Shown: positions 42,700 through 52,106, numbered from the stretch's first letter. The stretch is 64,000 nt of DNA from Bradyrhizobium barranii subsp. apii (GCF_011516635.5 NZ_CP096255.1:7066501-7130500); one strand, 5' to 3'. Made by a program: numbers and translations. The notes: generated by a model from the sequence alone, not told the origin.

Positions 42700-44888
42700 C
42701 ACACGATCTCCCGTGACGAACTGCGCGCCCGCAGTGAATTCAGCATCACCAGGATCGACGACCCGCTCATGGCCGCCGCCGCAATCAGGGGCGTCACCAC
42801 GCCGCTGATCGCGACCGGCACGGCGAGGACGTTATAGCCGATCGCCAGCCAGAGGTTCTGCCGCATCAGATGCAGCGCCTTGCGCGCGGAGTCGATCGCG
42901 GCGACGACAGGCGCCAGCGGCCGGCCGAGGAAGACGAGATCGGCGGTCGCCTGGCTGAGATGCGCGGCCGAGATCGGCGACATCGAGACATGGGCCGCCG
43001 CCAGCGAGGGCGCGTCGTTCATGCCGTCGCCGACCATCAGCACTTTGGCGCCGCGCCGCTTCAGTTCCTCGATCCGCGCGATCTTGTCGGCCGGCGTGAC
43101 ACCGGCGCGCCATTCGGCGATGCCCAGCGCATGGGCCGCCGCGATCACCGCGGGCTCGCGGTCGCCGGACAGAATCTCCATGCCGATATTCCGCGCCTTC
43201 AGCGCCGCGATCACGGCCTGCGCGTCCGGCCGCAGGCCCTGGCGCACCGAGAGGATGAACTTTTCAGTCCCTTTGCTGAAAGCCACGATGGAGGCCTCAG
43301 GGTCGAGCGTGGCGCCGCCGACCAGCGCTTCGGCGCCGCAGAATAACGGACGGCCAAGGCGAAGCTCGACACCGTCCACCACAGCGCGCACGCCCTGCCC
43401 GGCCTCCTCGACCGCGCCAACGATCGGCGACCTTGCACCGGCGGCCTGCGCGACGGCGGCGGCAACGGGATGGTGGCTCGACAGCGCGAGCCGGCCGGCA
43501 AGTGCAAAAATGTCGGCGGGAATATCGGCCGCGTTCATCACCTCGAGATCGGGCAGCGTCAGCGTGCCGGTCTTGTCGAAGATGACGTGATCGGCTTCGG
43601 CCAGCCGCTCGATGGCGTCGCCGGAATTGAGCAGCACGCCAGCTTTGAACATCGCGCCCGAGGCTACCGTCTGCACGGTGGGGATCGCAAGCCCGAGCGC
43701 GCAGGGACAGGTGATGATCAGCACGGCCACGCCGGTCACGATCGCATCGTGCCAGCCGGCGCCCGCGATGACCCAGCCCAAAATGGTGATCAGCGCGGTC
43801 GCATGCACCACCGGCGCGTAGAGCCGCGAGGCGCGGTCGGCGAGCCGCATGTAGCGCGAACGCGCCTGCAGCGCGTTGTCGAGCAGCCGCGTGATCTCGG
43901 CGAGCAGCGTCGCCTCCGACGCCGCCGAGACCCGCACCCGCAGCGTGCCGGAGATGTTCATGGAGCCCGCATAGACCGCCGTGCCCTGCTCCGCCGTGAC
44001 ATAGAGCGTCTCGCCGGTCATCAGGCTCTGGTCGATCTCGGAGCGTCCCTCGATCACCGTGCCGTCGACGGCGCAACGCTCGCCGGGCCGGAGCAGCACG
44101 ATGTCGCCGGGATGGATCGCCGCGACCGGCACCTGCGAGATTTCGTCGGGACCGACGAATTTTGCGGCCGTCTCCGCTTTCAAGGCGGCGAGATTGCCGG
44201 CGACCGCGCGGGTCCGCCGCCGCATGTTCTGGTCGAGGAAGCGGCCGACCAGCAGGAAGGTCAGCAGCATGATCGCCGCGTCGAAATAGGCGTGCTCGGC
44301 GTGGTGGATGGTCTCGACCACGGACATGCCGAGTGCAAGGCACACCCCGATCGAGATCGGCACATCCATGTTGGTGGTCTTGGCCGACAGCGCGCGCCAG
44401 GCCGAGCGGAAGAACGGCTGGCCGGCATAGGCCGCCGCCGGCAGCGCGATCAGCGCCGACAGCCAGTGGAAGAAGTCGCGCTGCTCCGGCAGCATGTCCG
44501 AGACGTTGCCGGACCAGACCGGGATCGACAGCATCATCACATTCATGGTGGCGAACGCGGCGACGCCGAGGCAGCGCAGCAGGAAGCGGGATTCGGCCAC
44601 TTCCGTTGCTTCCGCGCTCTCGGTCTCATAAGGATAGGCCTTGTAGCCGAGCTCTTCGAGCCGATCGATGAAGCGGGCCGGGTCGAGCGTGCCCTGCTTC
44701 CATTCCAGCGCGACGCGGCGGTCGGTGAGATTCACGCGCGCCAGCGTGACGTCGGGGATGGCCGACAGTCCGCGCTCGATCTTGGCCATGCAGCCGGCGC
44801 AGTGAACGCCCTCGACGGCGAGATCGATGTGCTTGATGCCCTCGCCCGCGGCCCGGACGTAGTGCGAAAAATCCCGCGTGACCTGCAT
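42699..44888 (-). CDS. fixI: Copper-exporting P-type ATPase FixI/CcoI (cbb3 assembly)
   Basis: 729 residues from the ATG at 44888. An N-terminal heavy-metal domain has C30-A-G-C33 (GVHCAGCM). The membrane metal site is C394-P-C396 (ITCPCALGLAIP) and the phosphorylated aspartate is D438 (FDKTGTLT). The actuator loop is LMTGETLYV and the nucleotide domain has VGDGMNDAPSLAAAHV. It moves Cu(I) for the CuB site of the oxidase. It lies 11 bp after fixH. Confidence 0.95.
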   Translation of the reverse strand: MQVTRDFSHYVRAAGEGIKHIDLAVEGVHCAGCMAKIERGLSAIPDVTLARVNLTDRRVALEWKQGTLDPARFIDRLEELGYKAYPYETESAEATEVAESRFLLRCLGVAAFATMNVMMLSIPVWSGNVSDMLPEQRDFFHWLSALIALPAAAYAGQPFFRSAWRALSAKTTNMDVPISIGVCLALGMSVVETIHHAEHAYFDAAIMLLTFLLVGRFLDQNMRRRTRAVAGNLAALKAETAAKFVGPDEISQVPVAAIHPGDIVLLRPGERCAVDGTVIEGRSEIDQSLMTGETLYVTAEQGTAVYAGSMNISGTLRVRVSAASEATLLAEITRLLDNALQARSRYMRLADRASRLYAPVVHATALITILGWVIAGAGWHDAIVTGVAVLIITCPCALGLAIPTVQTVASGAMFKAGVLLNSGDAIERLAEADHVIFDKTGTLTLPDLEVMNAADIPADIFALAGRLALSSHHPVAAAVAQAAGARSPIVGAVEEAGQGVRAVVDGVELRLGRPLFCGAEALVGGATLDPEASIVAFSKGTEKFILSVRQGLRPDAQAVIAALKARNIGMEILSGDREPAVIAAAHALGIAEWRAGVTPADKIARIEELKRRGAKVLMVGDGMNDAPSLAAAHVSMSPISAAHLSQATADLVFLGRPLAPVVAAIDSARKALHLMRQNLWLAIGYNVLAVPVAISGVVTPLIAAAAMSGSSILVMLNSLRARSSSREIV

Positions 44889-44899
44889 GACGAATTCCC

Positions 44900-45385
44900 T
44901 CAGTTCAGGATCACGCGGTTGCGCGACATGAACACGCGTGTCCCGCGCGCCTCGCCCTCGATCACGAGATCCCACTGCCCCGGCGCGACGGCAGTGGCAT
45001 TGCCGCGATAGATGCCGATGCCGGCCTCCGAGAGCTCGACCTGGAGATCGGCGCGCTTGTCGGTCGGCCGCTCCAGGCGTCCGCCGAATTTCAACCCGCT
45101 CATCGGCTGGCCGCTCGCATCGCGCGCCTCGACCTGAAGCGAGGCAGCGCCATCAGTGCGGCGCTCGATATGGGCGTTGACCTTCCAGTTGCGCGCGGCC
45201 TGGTCCTGTGCTGCCGAGATCTCGCGGTCATAGGTGAGGCCCGCGGCATAGGGACTGTCGACGTCGGTGCCGGGCAGCGTAGCGATCGCGAGCTTCATCA
45301 TGGTCACGTTGACGCCGATCACGAGCCCGAAGAAGGCAACCAGCATCAGGAACACCTTTGTTCCGGTCAGCGGCTTGGTGGCCAA
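44900..45385 (-). CDS. fixH: FixH/CcoH cbb3 oxidase assembly protein
   Basis: 161 residues with one N-terminal membrane helix (VFLMLVAFFGLVIGVNVTMM) and a periplasmic domain (YAAGLTYDREISAAQDQAAR) typical of FixH. The start is TTG at 45385 with AGGAG upstream; no ATG is available before the helix. It stabilises oxidase assembly. It lies 15 bp after fixG. Confidence 0.93.
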   Translation of the reverse strand: MATKPLTGTKVFLMLVAFFGLVIGVNVTMMKLAIATLPGTDVDSPYAAGLTYDREISAAQDQAARNWKVNAHIERRTDGAASLQVEARDASGQPMSGLKFGGRLERPTDKRADLQVELSEAGIGIYRGNATAVAPGQWDLVIEGEARGTRVFMSRNRVILN

Positions 45386-45400
45386 GGCAGTCTCCTGATC

Positions 45401-46867
45401 CTAGGGCGAGACGAAATTGTCGGTGGCGGTGGCGACCTCGCCGAGCCCGATGTCGGTGACGTGGAAGCGAACGGGAACCGACTTTTCCGGATTGCTTTCC
45501 GCCGGCGCGGTGACCAGCAGGCGCAGCTCGCTGGTGGAGTCGCGCGGGATCACGATCATCGGCCTGTCAGGCGTCACGGAATCGATGCCGACGACATGCG
45601 TGGTCAGGTTGGCCGGACCGTTCGCGTCGATCGCGATGACGCGGTCATAGCCGCTCTTGTTCAGCAGCCGCACCGTATAGGCGTTTCGGATCGAGCCGTC
45701 GCTGAGCCTGACCGCGACCGGATTGCGGTCGTGCAGCACGTTGACGTCGAGCAGGCTGCGGGTCGCGAGCGTGTAGATCATGATGCCGCCGACCGCCGCG
45801 ATGATCGCGCTGAAGGCGACGGTGCGGGCCCGGACGATGCGGTAGACCGGCGCCTTGCCTTCCTGGCGGCGCTGGATGTTGATGTCGTTGTCGTAGCCGA
45901 TCAGCCGCTTCGGCCGGCCGATCTTGGTCATCACGTTGTCGCAGGCGTCGATGCAGAGTCCGCACTGGATGCATTCGAGCTGCGGCCCGTTGCGGATGTC
46001 GATGCCGGTCGGGCAGACCGCGACGCATTGATAGCAGTCGACGCAGTCGCCGACGTGTTCGCCGAGCGCGCGCAGCTCGATTGCCTTCTTCACCGAAGTG
46101 CGCTTCTCGCCGCGGTCGTAGCGATAGGTGACGTTGAGCGCCCATTCGTCGGTGAGCGCGGCCTGGATGCGCGGCCACGGGCACATATAGGTGCAGACCT
46201 GCTCGCGCATGAAGCCGGCGAGCACATAGGTCGTCGCCGTCAGGATGCCGATCCAGATATAGGCGATCATCGGCGCCTGGAAGGTGACGAGCTCCTTCAC
46301 CAGCGTCGGCGCGTCGTTGAAATAGAGCACCCAGGCGCCGCCGGTCCACCAGGCGATCAGGAGCCAGATCGAATGCTTGAGCACGATCTCGGAGATGCGC
46401 TCCAGCTTCATCGGATCGGACGACTTGTCCTTCTTCATTCGCTCGCGCCGGTCGCCTTCGACCAGCCGCTCGACCGCATAGAACAGATCGGTCCACACGG
46501 TCTGCGGGCAGAGATAGCCGCACCAGATGCGGCCGCCGACTGAGTTCATCAGAAACAGCGCCACCGCGGCGACGATCAGCAGGCCGGTGAAGTAGTAGAT
46601 TTCCTGCGGCCACAACTCGATGAAGAAGAAGTAGAAGCGGCTGTTGGGAAGATCGATCAGCACCGCCTGGCTCGGAGCACCGATGCCGCGATTCCAGCGC
46701 ACGAACGGCAGGAAGTAGTAGACGCCGAGGCAGAACGCCATCAGCCCCCATTTGATTCGGCGGAACGTGCCGGAGACGCTCTGGGGATACACCTTCTTCT
46801 GGGCTACGTAGAGCGGCCCGTTGTCATCGTTCGATGTGAGGTCGTTCGGGTTCACGGTCTTGTTCAT
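45401..46867 (-). CDS. fixG: FixG/CcoG iron-sulfur membrane protein (copper reductase for cbb3 assembly)
   Basis: 488 residues from the ATG at 46867 (a TTG two codons earlier is possible). About five membrane helices and two 4Fe-4S ferredoxin motifs: CVDCYQCVAVCPTGIDI and CIQCGLCIDACD. Further cysteines are in CGYLCPQTVW and CTYMCPWPR. The C-terminal immunoglobulin-like domain is periplasmic. FixG/CcoG reduces Cu(II) for delivery to the oxidase. A FixK-type box lies at 46926-46939. Confidence 0.95.
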   Translation of the reverse strand: MNKTVNPNDLTSNDDNGPLYVAQKKVYPQSVSGTFRRIKWGLMAFCLGVYYFLPFVRWNRGIGAPSQAVLIDLPNSRFYFFFIELWPQEIYYFTGLLIVAAVALFLMNSVGGRIWCGYLCPQTVWTDLFYAVERLVEGDRRERMKKDKSSDPMKLERISEIVLKHSIWLLIAWWTGGAWVLYFNDAPTLVKELVTFQAPMIAYIWIGILTATTYVLAGFMREQVCTYMCPWPRIQAALTDEWALNVTYRYDRGEKRTSVKKAIELRALGEHVGDCVDCYQCVAVCPTGIDIRNGPQLECIQCGLCIDACDNVMTKIGRPKRLIGYDNDINIQRRQEGKAPVYRIVRARTVAFSAIIAAVGGIMIYTLATRSLLDVNVLHDRNPVAVRLSDGSIRNAYTVRLLNKSGYDRVIAIDANGPANLTTHVVGIDSVTPDRPMIVIPRDSTSELRLLVTAPAESNPEKSVPVRFHVTDIGLGEVATATDNFVSP

Positions 46868-46925
46868 CGCCAAGAAGCTTCTCGAAAAGGTGCGATTAAA
46901 CCTAGACCCGACGCGAGCGCGTCAG

Positions 46926-46939
46926 TTGATCCAGCTCAA
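46926..46939. promoter_or_regulatory. FixK box of the fixGHIS operon
   Basis: TTGATCCAGCTCAA matches TTGA-N6-TCAA. Its centre is about 65 bp from the fixG ATG, allowing class II activation at -41.5 with a leader of about 25 nt. It lies in the 112-bp gap between fixP and fixG. Confidence 0.8.
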
Positions 46940-46979
46940 GCGGGGGCACTTTTGTTCGCCCCCGCCCGTCGCGAGCAGG

Positions 46980-47855
46980 CTATTTTCCGCCACCCAGCGA
47001 GTGGACGTAGACCGCCATCGCCTTGATGGTGGCGGGATCGAGCCGCCCTTCCCAGGCCGGCATCACACCGGCGCGGCCGAGGCTGATGGTCTCGATCAGG
47101 CTCGCTTCGTCAGAACCGTAGAGCCAGATCTTGTCGGTCAGATTCGGGGCGCCCATCTCCGGGTTGCCCTTGCCGCCGTCACCGTGGCAGGCGATGCAAT
47201 TCTCCGCAAAGATCTTCTCGCCCTTCGCGGCATCAAAGCCCCTGCGGGTCGAGAGGCCCGACAGCGACCGCACGTAATTGGCGACCGTGACGATCTCGTC
47301 GCCCTTCAGCACGCCGTCCTTGCCGAAGGCTAGCATCTGGCCCTCATGCGCCTTGGCGTGACCGGAACGCGCGCCGAACTGGATGGTCTGCATGATCTGG
47401 TCGAGCGTGCCGCCCCACAGCCAGTCGTCGTCGTTGAGATTCGGAAAGCCTTTTGCGCCGGCGCCGCCTGAGCCGTGGCATGGCGCGCAATTGTCGCCGA
47501 ACACGGTCTTTCCCTTGGCCCGCGCAAGCGCCAGCAAGGCCGGGTCCTTCTCGATGTCGGCGAGCGAAGCCGCGCCCAGCGCCGCCATCTTGTCACCCCG
47601 GATCTTCTCGAGATTGGCGAGCTCGACCGCAACGTCGGCGCGCGAGGAATAGCCGAACAGGCCCGTGGTATTGCTGGAGATCAGCGGCCAGGCCGGATAG
47701 ACGATCCAGTAACCGATCGCCCAGACGATGGTGAGGTAGAATGAGATCACCCACCAGCGCGGCAGCGGCGTGTTGAGCTCCTTGATGCCGTCCCACTCAT
47801 GTCCGGTCGTGGACTTGCCGGTGACGGAATCGATGTCGCCATGATGATCGGTCAT
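46980..47855 (-). CDS. fixP: Cytochrome cbb3 oxidase subunit III FixP/CcoP (dihaem c)
   Basis: 291 residues. One N-terminal helix (about 34-54) is followed by two cytochrome c domains with haem sites C123-x-x-C126-H127 (CAPCHGSGG) and C220-x-x-C223-H224 (CIACHGDGG). Methionines in GQMLAFG and GVMPAWEG are the expected sixth ligands. It passes electrons to FixO and FixN. The ATG is 6 bp past the fixQ stop. Confidence 0.96.
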   Translation of the reverse strand: MTDHHGDIDSVTGKSTTGHEWDGIKELNTPLPRWWVISFYLTIVWAIGYWIVYPAWPLISSNTTGLFGYSSRADVAVELANLEKIRGDKMAALGAASLADIEKDPALLALARAKGKTVFGDNCAPCHGSGGAGAKGFPNLNDDDWLWGGTLDQIMQTIQFGARSGHAKAHEGQMLAFGKDGVLKGDEIVTVANYVRSLSGLSTRRGFDAAKGEKIFAENCIACHGDGGKGNPEMGAPNLTDKIWLYGSDEASLIETISLGRAGVMPAWEGRLDPATIKAMAVYVHSLGGGK

Positions 47856-47861
47856 GATCTC

Positions 47862-48026
47862 TTACTCCTCTCGCAACGGCAGGCGCGCCGCTTCGTCGAA
47901 AGCGGCCTGGTTGCGGGGCCATAATGCGTAGGCGATGATCGCGAGAAAGATCGCGACGAACACCGGCGTCCAGATCGTGGTCACGAGACCAGACGCGAGA
48001 TTGTCGAGTGTCAGGATGGCTTTCAT
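47862..48026 (-). CDS. fixQ: Cytochrome cbb3 oxidase subunit IV FixQ/CcoQ
   Basis: A 54-residue protein that is easily missed. Starts MKAILTLDNLASGLVTTIWT, followed by the single helix PVFVAIFLAIIAYALW and the tail PRNQAAFDEAARLPLREE, the normal CcoQ layout. It helps stabilise FixP in the complex. It lies between fixO (13-bp gap) and fixP. Confidence 0.94.
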   Translation of the reverse strand: MKAILTLDNLASGLVTTIWTPVFVAIFLAIIAYALWPRNQAAFDEAARLPLREE

Positions 48027-48039
48027 CGTTGATGCCTTC

Positions 48040-48774
48040 TCAGCGAAGATTGGCTTTCTCGTTGTAGAGCTTGAAGTCGACCAGCGTGCCGAGCATCTGC
48101 AGATAGGCGATCAGCGCGTCCATCTCGGTCGGCGTACCGGCCTTGCCGTCGAAATTGCGCACGACGGCCTTGGCGTACCGCTTGCCGAAGGCGTCGGAGC
48201 CAGCATTGTCGGGATCGGCCTGGGCCTTCAGATCGGCGCCTGCGTTCGCGATCTGGTCGTCGGTGTAGGGCGTGCCGATGGCCTTGAGCGTCTTCATGTG
48301 GTCGGCGATCGTATCGGGATCGACTTCGGTCTGGCTCAGGAACGGATAGCCCGGCATCACCGATTGCGGCACGATCGCGCGCGGGTTGGTCAGATGGGTC
48401 ACGTGCCAGTCGTCGGAATATTTTGCGCCGACGCGGGCGAGATCGGGACCGGTACGCTTCGAGCCCCACTGGAACGGATGGTCGTACATGCTCTCGGCGG
48501 CGAGCGAGAAGTGACCGTAGCGCTCGACCTCGTCGCGCAGCGGCCGGATCATCTGCGAATGGCAGAGATAGCAGCCTTCGCGGACGTAGACGTTGCGGCC
48601 CGCAAGCTCCAGCGGCGTATAGGACCTGACGCCGTCGACCGCCTCGATCGTGCTCTTGAGGTAAAACAGCGGAGTGATCTCGACGAGACCGCCGATCGCG
48701 ATCACCAGCAGAATGCCGACGATCAGGACGATCGAGTTCTTTTCGAAGATTTGGTGGCGTGTCCAGAACGACAT
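48040..48774 (-). CDS. fixO: Cytochrome cbb3 oxidase subunit II FixO/CcoO (monohaem c)
   Basis: 244 residues. An N-terminal helix (about 15-30) is followed by a periplasmic cytochrome c domain with C68-x-x-C71-H72 (REGCYLCHSQM) and the ligand methionine in VMPGYPFLS. It lies 10 bp downstream of fixN. Confidence 0.96.
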   Translation of the reverse strand: MSFWTRHQIFEKNSIVLIVGILLVIAIGGLVEITPLFYLKSTIEAVDGVRSYTPLELAGRNVYVREGCYLCHSQMIRPLRDEVERYGHFSLAAESMYDHPFQWGSKRTGPDLARVGAKYSDDWHVTHLTNPRAIVPQSVMPGYPFLSQTEVDPDTIADHMKTLKAIGTPYTDDQIANAGADLKAQADPDNAGSDAFGKRYAKAVVRNFDGKAGTPTEMDALIAYLQMLGTLVDFKLYNEKANLR

Positions 48775-48784
48775 GGAAGGCTCC

Positions 48785-50434
48785 TCATTCCGCCGGCTGA
48801 AGCGCGACGGGCATCTGGACTTCCACTTCGCCGACGCGAACGGTCATCCAGAGATTGTAGGCCATGATCAGCGCGCCGATCAGGAACAGCCCGCCGCCGG
48901 CGGCGCGGATGATGTAGAACGGATGCATCGCCTCGACGCTCTCGATGAAGGAATATTCGAGGAAGCCGAGCGAGGTGTAGGCGCGCCACATCAGGCCCTG
49001 CAGGATGCCGGACACCCACATCGCGGAGATGTAGAGGACGATGCCGAGGGTCGCGATCCAGAAGTGCCAGTTGACGAGCTTCAGGCTGTAGAGGCCATTG
49101 CGATTCCATATCCACGGCACCAGGCAGTAGAGCGCGCCGAAGGAGACGAAGCCGACCCAGCCGAGCGCGCCGGAATGCACGTGGCCGATAGTCCAGTCGG
49201 TGTAGTGGCTGAGCGAGTTCACCACCTTGATCGACATCATCGGGCCTTCGAAGGTCGACATGCCGTAGAAGGCGACGGAGACCACGAGCATGCGCAGCAC
49301 GGGATCGGTGCGGAGCTTGTCCCAGGCGCCCGACAGCGTCATCAGGCCGTTGATCATGCCGCCCCAGGAGGGCATCCACAGCATGATCGAGAAGGTCATG
49401 CCGAGCGTCTGCGTCCAGTCCGGCAGCGCCGTGTAGTGCAGATGATGCGGGCCGGCCCAGATGTAGAGGAAGATCAGCGCCCAGAAGTGGATGATCGACA
49501 GACGGTAGGAATAGATCGGCCGCTCCGCGCGCTTCGGGATGAAGTAGTACATGATGGCGAGGAAGCCGGCGGTCAGGAAGAAGCCGACCGCGTTGTGGCC
49601 GTACCACCACTGGAACATCGCGTCCTGGATGCCGCCCCAGGCGACATAGGATTTCGAACCGAACACCGAGACGGGGAGCGCGGGATTGTTGCCGAGATGC
49701 AGGACCGCGATCGTCACGATGAAGGCGAGATAGAACCAGTTCGCGACGAAGATGTGCGGCTCCTTGCGCTTGATGATCGTGGCAAGGAAGACCAGCAGAT
49801 AGGCGACCCAGACGATGGTGAGCCAGAGGTCGGCATACCATTCCGGCTCGGCATATTCCTTCGACTGGGTGACACCGAGCAGATAGCCGGTGCCGGCGAC
49901 CAGGATGAAGAAATTGTAGCCGATCACGACGAACCAGGGCGCGAGGTCGCCCGCAAGGCGCACGCGGCAGGACTTCTGCACGACATAGAGCGACGTGCCG
50001 ATCAGCACGTTGCCGCCGAAGGCGAAGATCACCGCGGAGGTGTGCAGCGGACGAAGCCGGCCGAAGCTGGTCCAGGGCAGATCGAAGTTCAGTGCGGGCC
50101 ACGCCAGCTGCGAGGCGATGATGAGGCCGACGAGGAAGCCGGCAATGCCCCAGAACATCGCCATGACGGCGGTGAACTTGATCGGACCCATATTGTAGTT
50201 GGGGCGGCCGTTGATCTCCGCCGGCGGCAGCGCCGCCGGACGATCGAAGTAGCGGTTGATGATGCCAAAGACCACAGCCAAGCTCGCCGCCGCGCTGAGC
50301 GCGGCATGGAAGGCAAAGGCCGAATCGAGCGCCTTGGCCGAGGCGATCACGCAAAGGAAGGCGGTGACTGCGAACACGATAGCCAGGCCGCTTTCACCGA
50401 TGGTCATGGATTTGGAGATGGAGGGCTGGCTCAT
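48785..50434 (-). CDS. fixN: Cytochrome cbb3 oxidase subunit I FixN/CcoN
   Basis: 549 residues with about 12 membrane helices. Haem and CuB ligands can be seen: the low-spin haem histidine in RPLHTSAV, CuB histidines in WWYGHNAVGF and GPHHLHYT, and the high-spin and low-spin haem histidines in WTIGHVHSGALG. It is the catalytic subunit of the high-affinity terminal oxidase used in microaerobic growth and in nodules. First gene of fixNOQP, controlled by the FixK box at 50491-50504. Confidence 0.97.
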   Translation of the reverse strand: MSQPSISKSMTIGESGLAIVFAVTAFLCVIASAKALDSAFAFHAALSAAASLAVVFGIINRYFDRPAALPPAEINGRPNYNMGPIKFTAVMAMFWGIAGFLVGLIIASQLAWPALNFDLPWTSFGRLRPLHTSAVIFAFGGNVLIGTSLYVVQKSCRVRLAGDLAPWFVVIGYNFFILVAGTGYLLGVTQSKEYAEPEWYADLWLTIVWVAYLLVFLATIIKRKEPHIFVANWFYLAFIVTIAVLHLGNNPALPVSVFGSKSYVAWGGIQDAMFQWWYGHNAVGFFLTAGFLAIMYYFIPKRAERPIYSYRLSIIHFWALIFLYIWAGPHHLHYTALPDWTQTLGMTFSIMLWMPSWGGMINGLMTLSGAWDKLRTDPVLRMLVVSVAFYGMSTFEGPMMSIKVVNSLSHYTDWTIGHVHSGALGWVGFVSFGALYCLVPWIWNRNGLYSLKLVNWHFWIATLGIVLYISAMWVSGILQGLMWRAYTSLGFLEYSFIESVEAMHPFYIIRAAGGGLFLIGALIMAYNLWMTVRVGEVEVQMPVALQPAE

Positions 50435-50490
50435 GCGGATTCTCTCTGAAAGAACACGCCGCCAGAAACCACATTCGACCTCGCGGGGAA

Positions 50491-50504
50491 TTGATTGAAA
50501 TCAA
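50491..50504. promoter_or_regulatory. FixK box of the fixNOQP operon
   Basis: TTGATTGAAATCAA is a full match to the TTGAT-N4-ATCAA FNR/FixK consensus. Its centre is 63 bp from the fixN ATG, leaving room for a start site about 41 bp downstream and a leader of about 22 nt. Confidence 0.9.
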
Positions 50505-50555
50505 GACAGGTGGATTTCTATTCGGGTGAGTGATGCGGCGCCCGCCAGTTGAAGT

Positions 50556-50729
50556 GCCCTCTCCCCTTGTGGGAGAGGGCAGCGAGGACGGTGCCGCGCA
50601 CTCACTTGGGTGAGGGGTCGGCTCCGCACGGAGAGTCTTTCGGTGGAGAGAACCCCTCATCCGGCGCTTCGCGCCACCTTCTCCCACATCCGCCTTCGCC
50701 AAGGCTTCGGCGGACATGAGGGGAGAAGG
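50556..50729. repeat. Dispersed intergenic repeat, copy 1 (with internal extra hairpin)
   Basis: It begins with the perfect hairpin GCCCTCTCCC-CTTGT-GGGAGAGGGC. It contains TTGGGTGAGGGGT and CATCCGGCGCTTCGCGCCAC, and ends in CCTTCTCCC...GGGGAGAAGG. The end is interrupted by about 30 bp with its own palindrome (TCCGCC...GGCGGA), absent from copy 2 at 62982. It fills the gap between the fixN promoter and the CBS gene. Confidence 0.8.
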
Positions 50730-50735
50730 ATGGAG

Positions 50736-51161
50736 TCACTCCCGCGCCGTCGCCTTGAGCGCCTTGATGACGTCCTCGCGGGCGATGATTCCGACCAGCT
50801 TTTCCGCGCCGTCGAGCACGATGATGCTCCTGATGCGGTGCTCGACCATGATCTGGAGCACGCGCGTCAGCCGCGTGTCGGGGCTGACATAGATGAACTC
50901 GGGCGTCATGACGTCGCCGATCCTGCGGCTCATCAGGTCGCGATAGTGCGGCAGCATCTGGCTCGGCGAGAACGCGAAACACTTCAGGATGTCGAACTTG
51001 GTGACGATGCCGACCACCTGCCCGTCGTCCTCGACCGGATAGGAGTTGAAATCATCACGCTCGAACATCTCGCTGAGCGCGAGCAGGTCGTGGTCGCGCC
51101 GCACCGTCGTGACGTTGCGCGTCATGTAGCTGTCGACGATCTCTTCAAGAAATTTATACAC
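50736..51161 (-). CDS. Tandem CBS-domain protein
   Basis: 141 residues consisting of two CBS motifs (FNSYPVEDDGQVVGIVTKFDI and IRSIIVLDGAEKLVGIIARED as the paired strand-helix units), with no other domain. Such proteins bind adenine nucleotides and adjust partners. GGAGG lies 10 nt before the ATG. It follows the universal stress gene by 37 bp and is probably in its operon. In Bradyrhizobium this usp/CBS pair sits, as here, between fixL and fixN, suggesting a role in low oxygen. Confidence 0.88.
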   Translation of the reverse strand: MYKFLEEIVDSYMTRNVTTVRRDHDLLALSEMFERDDFNSYPVEDDGQVVGIVTKFDILKCFAFSPSQMLPHYRDLMSRRIGDVMTPEFIYVSPDTRLTRVLQIMVEHRIRSIIVLDGAEKLVGIIAREDVIKALKATARE

Positions 51162-51198
51162 AGCGCGTCCTCCGATTTTCGTTTTGGCCGGCCGGCCG

Positions 51199-52032
51199 TC
51201 AGTGCGAGAGCAGCACGCTGCGGGCGGATTGGGTGACCAGATATTCGGTGACGCCGCCGAGGATCAGCTCGCGAAAGCGCGAATGACCATAGGCGCCCGC
51301 CACGATCAGGCCGGCCCCGAGGTCGCCGGCGACCTGCTCCAACTGTGCGGCAGCGGTTGCGTTCCGCACGGCCTCCGAGATGCGTGCGCTCGCGGTGACG
51401 CCGTGACGGGCGAGCCAGGCGGCAACGTCGGTGACGCCGGCCATCACCGCCGAACGGTCGTCATCGCGCTCCGGGATCTCGACGATGGTGACGTCCCTCG
51501 CCTTGCGCAGCATCGGCAGCGCATCCGCTACCGCGCGCCGCGCCTCCGGCGTGTCCTTCCACGCCACCAGCACGCTGCGCAGGTCGAGCCAGTTGACCTT
51601 GTCGGGAACGACGAGAAGCGGGCGGCCGGCCTGCATCACCAGGTCCTTGGGACTCGCGAGCGCGAACGCGTCGGAGAAGGCCGGGCGCTGGCCGCCGCTG
51701 ACGATGATGTCGGCACATCGTGCCTGCGCCAGCACGAAACGGGTCGGAAAATCCATGGCGCCGCGCCACTCCACGCGGCCGCCGCGCGCCCTGGTGGCGG
51801 CGCGGAATTGCGCCTCCAGATCGGCCAGGCGCTTCCTGATCGAGGCTTCCTCCTGATCGATCAGGCTCTGGGCTTCAGCGCCGTCGGTGAAATAGAGTGG
51901 CGGCGCGAACTGCCCTGCGGCAACCCCGATCATGGCCGCCTCGAATCGCTCGGCGAGCTCGCCCGCGACCTGAAGGCGCGCCTCGTTGGACTGGTCGAGC
52001 GCCAGGCTGACCATCACGGTCGCGTAAGTCAT
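51199..52032 (-). CDS. Universal stress protein with two Usp domains
   Basis: 277 residues from the ATG at 52032, preceded by GGAGAA (a GTG at 52047 is in frame but has no better site). Domain 1 is about 1-145 and domain 2 about 155-277. The second ends LIVAGAYGHSRFRELILGG, followed by VTEYLVTQSARSVLLSH, the ATP-binding G-x2-G-x9-G-type pattern. The gene is divergent from fixL. A FixK-like box with one mismatch lies 60 bp upstream (52093-52106). Confidence 0.9.
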   Translation of the reverse strand: MTYATVMVSLALDQSNEARLQVAGELAERFEAAMIGVAAGQFAPPLYFTDGAEAQSLIDQEEASIRKRLADLEAQFRAATRARGGRVEWRGAMDFPTRFVLAQARCADIIVSGGQRPAFSDAFALASPKDLVMQAGRPLLVVPDKVNWLDLRSVLVAWKDTPEARRAVADALPMLRKARDVTIVEIPERDDDRSAVMAGVTDVAAWLARHGVTASARISEAVRNATAAAQLEQVAGDLGAGLIVAGAYGHSRFRELILGGVTEYLVTQSARSVLLSH

Positions 52033-52092
52033 TGGGATTCTCCGCACAGCTATGAACTGGCGCGAAATCTAGCCTCGCCGTGACGGGGCAGG

Positions 52093-52106
52093 ATGAGGTA
52101 GATCAA
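52093..52106. promoter_or_regulatory. FixK-like box in the usp-fixL divergent region
   Basis: The minus strand reads TTGATCTACCTCAT, one base from TTGA-N6-TCAA. Its centre is 67 bp from the usp ATG, like the fixN and fixG boxes. It could place the usp/CBS pair under FixK2. Its distance to the fixL start is 140 bp. Confidence 0.5.

Noticed and set aside
43470..45011. 513-residue open frame on the plus strand
   Set aside because: Antisense to fixI, whose P-type ATPase motifs are complete.
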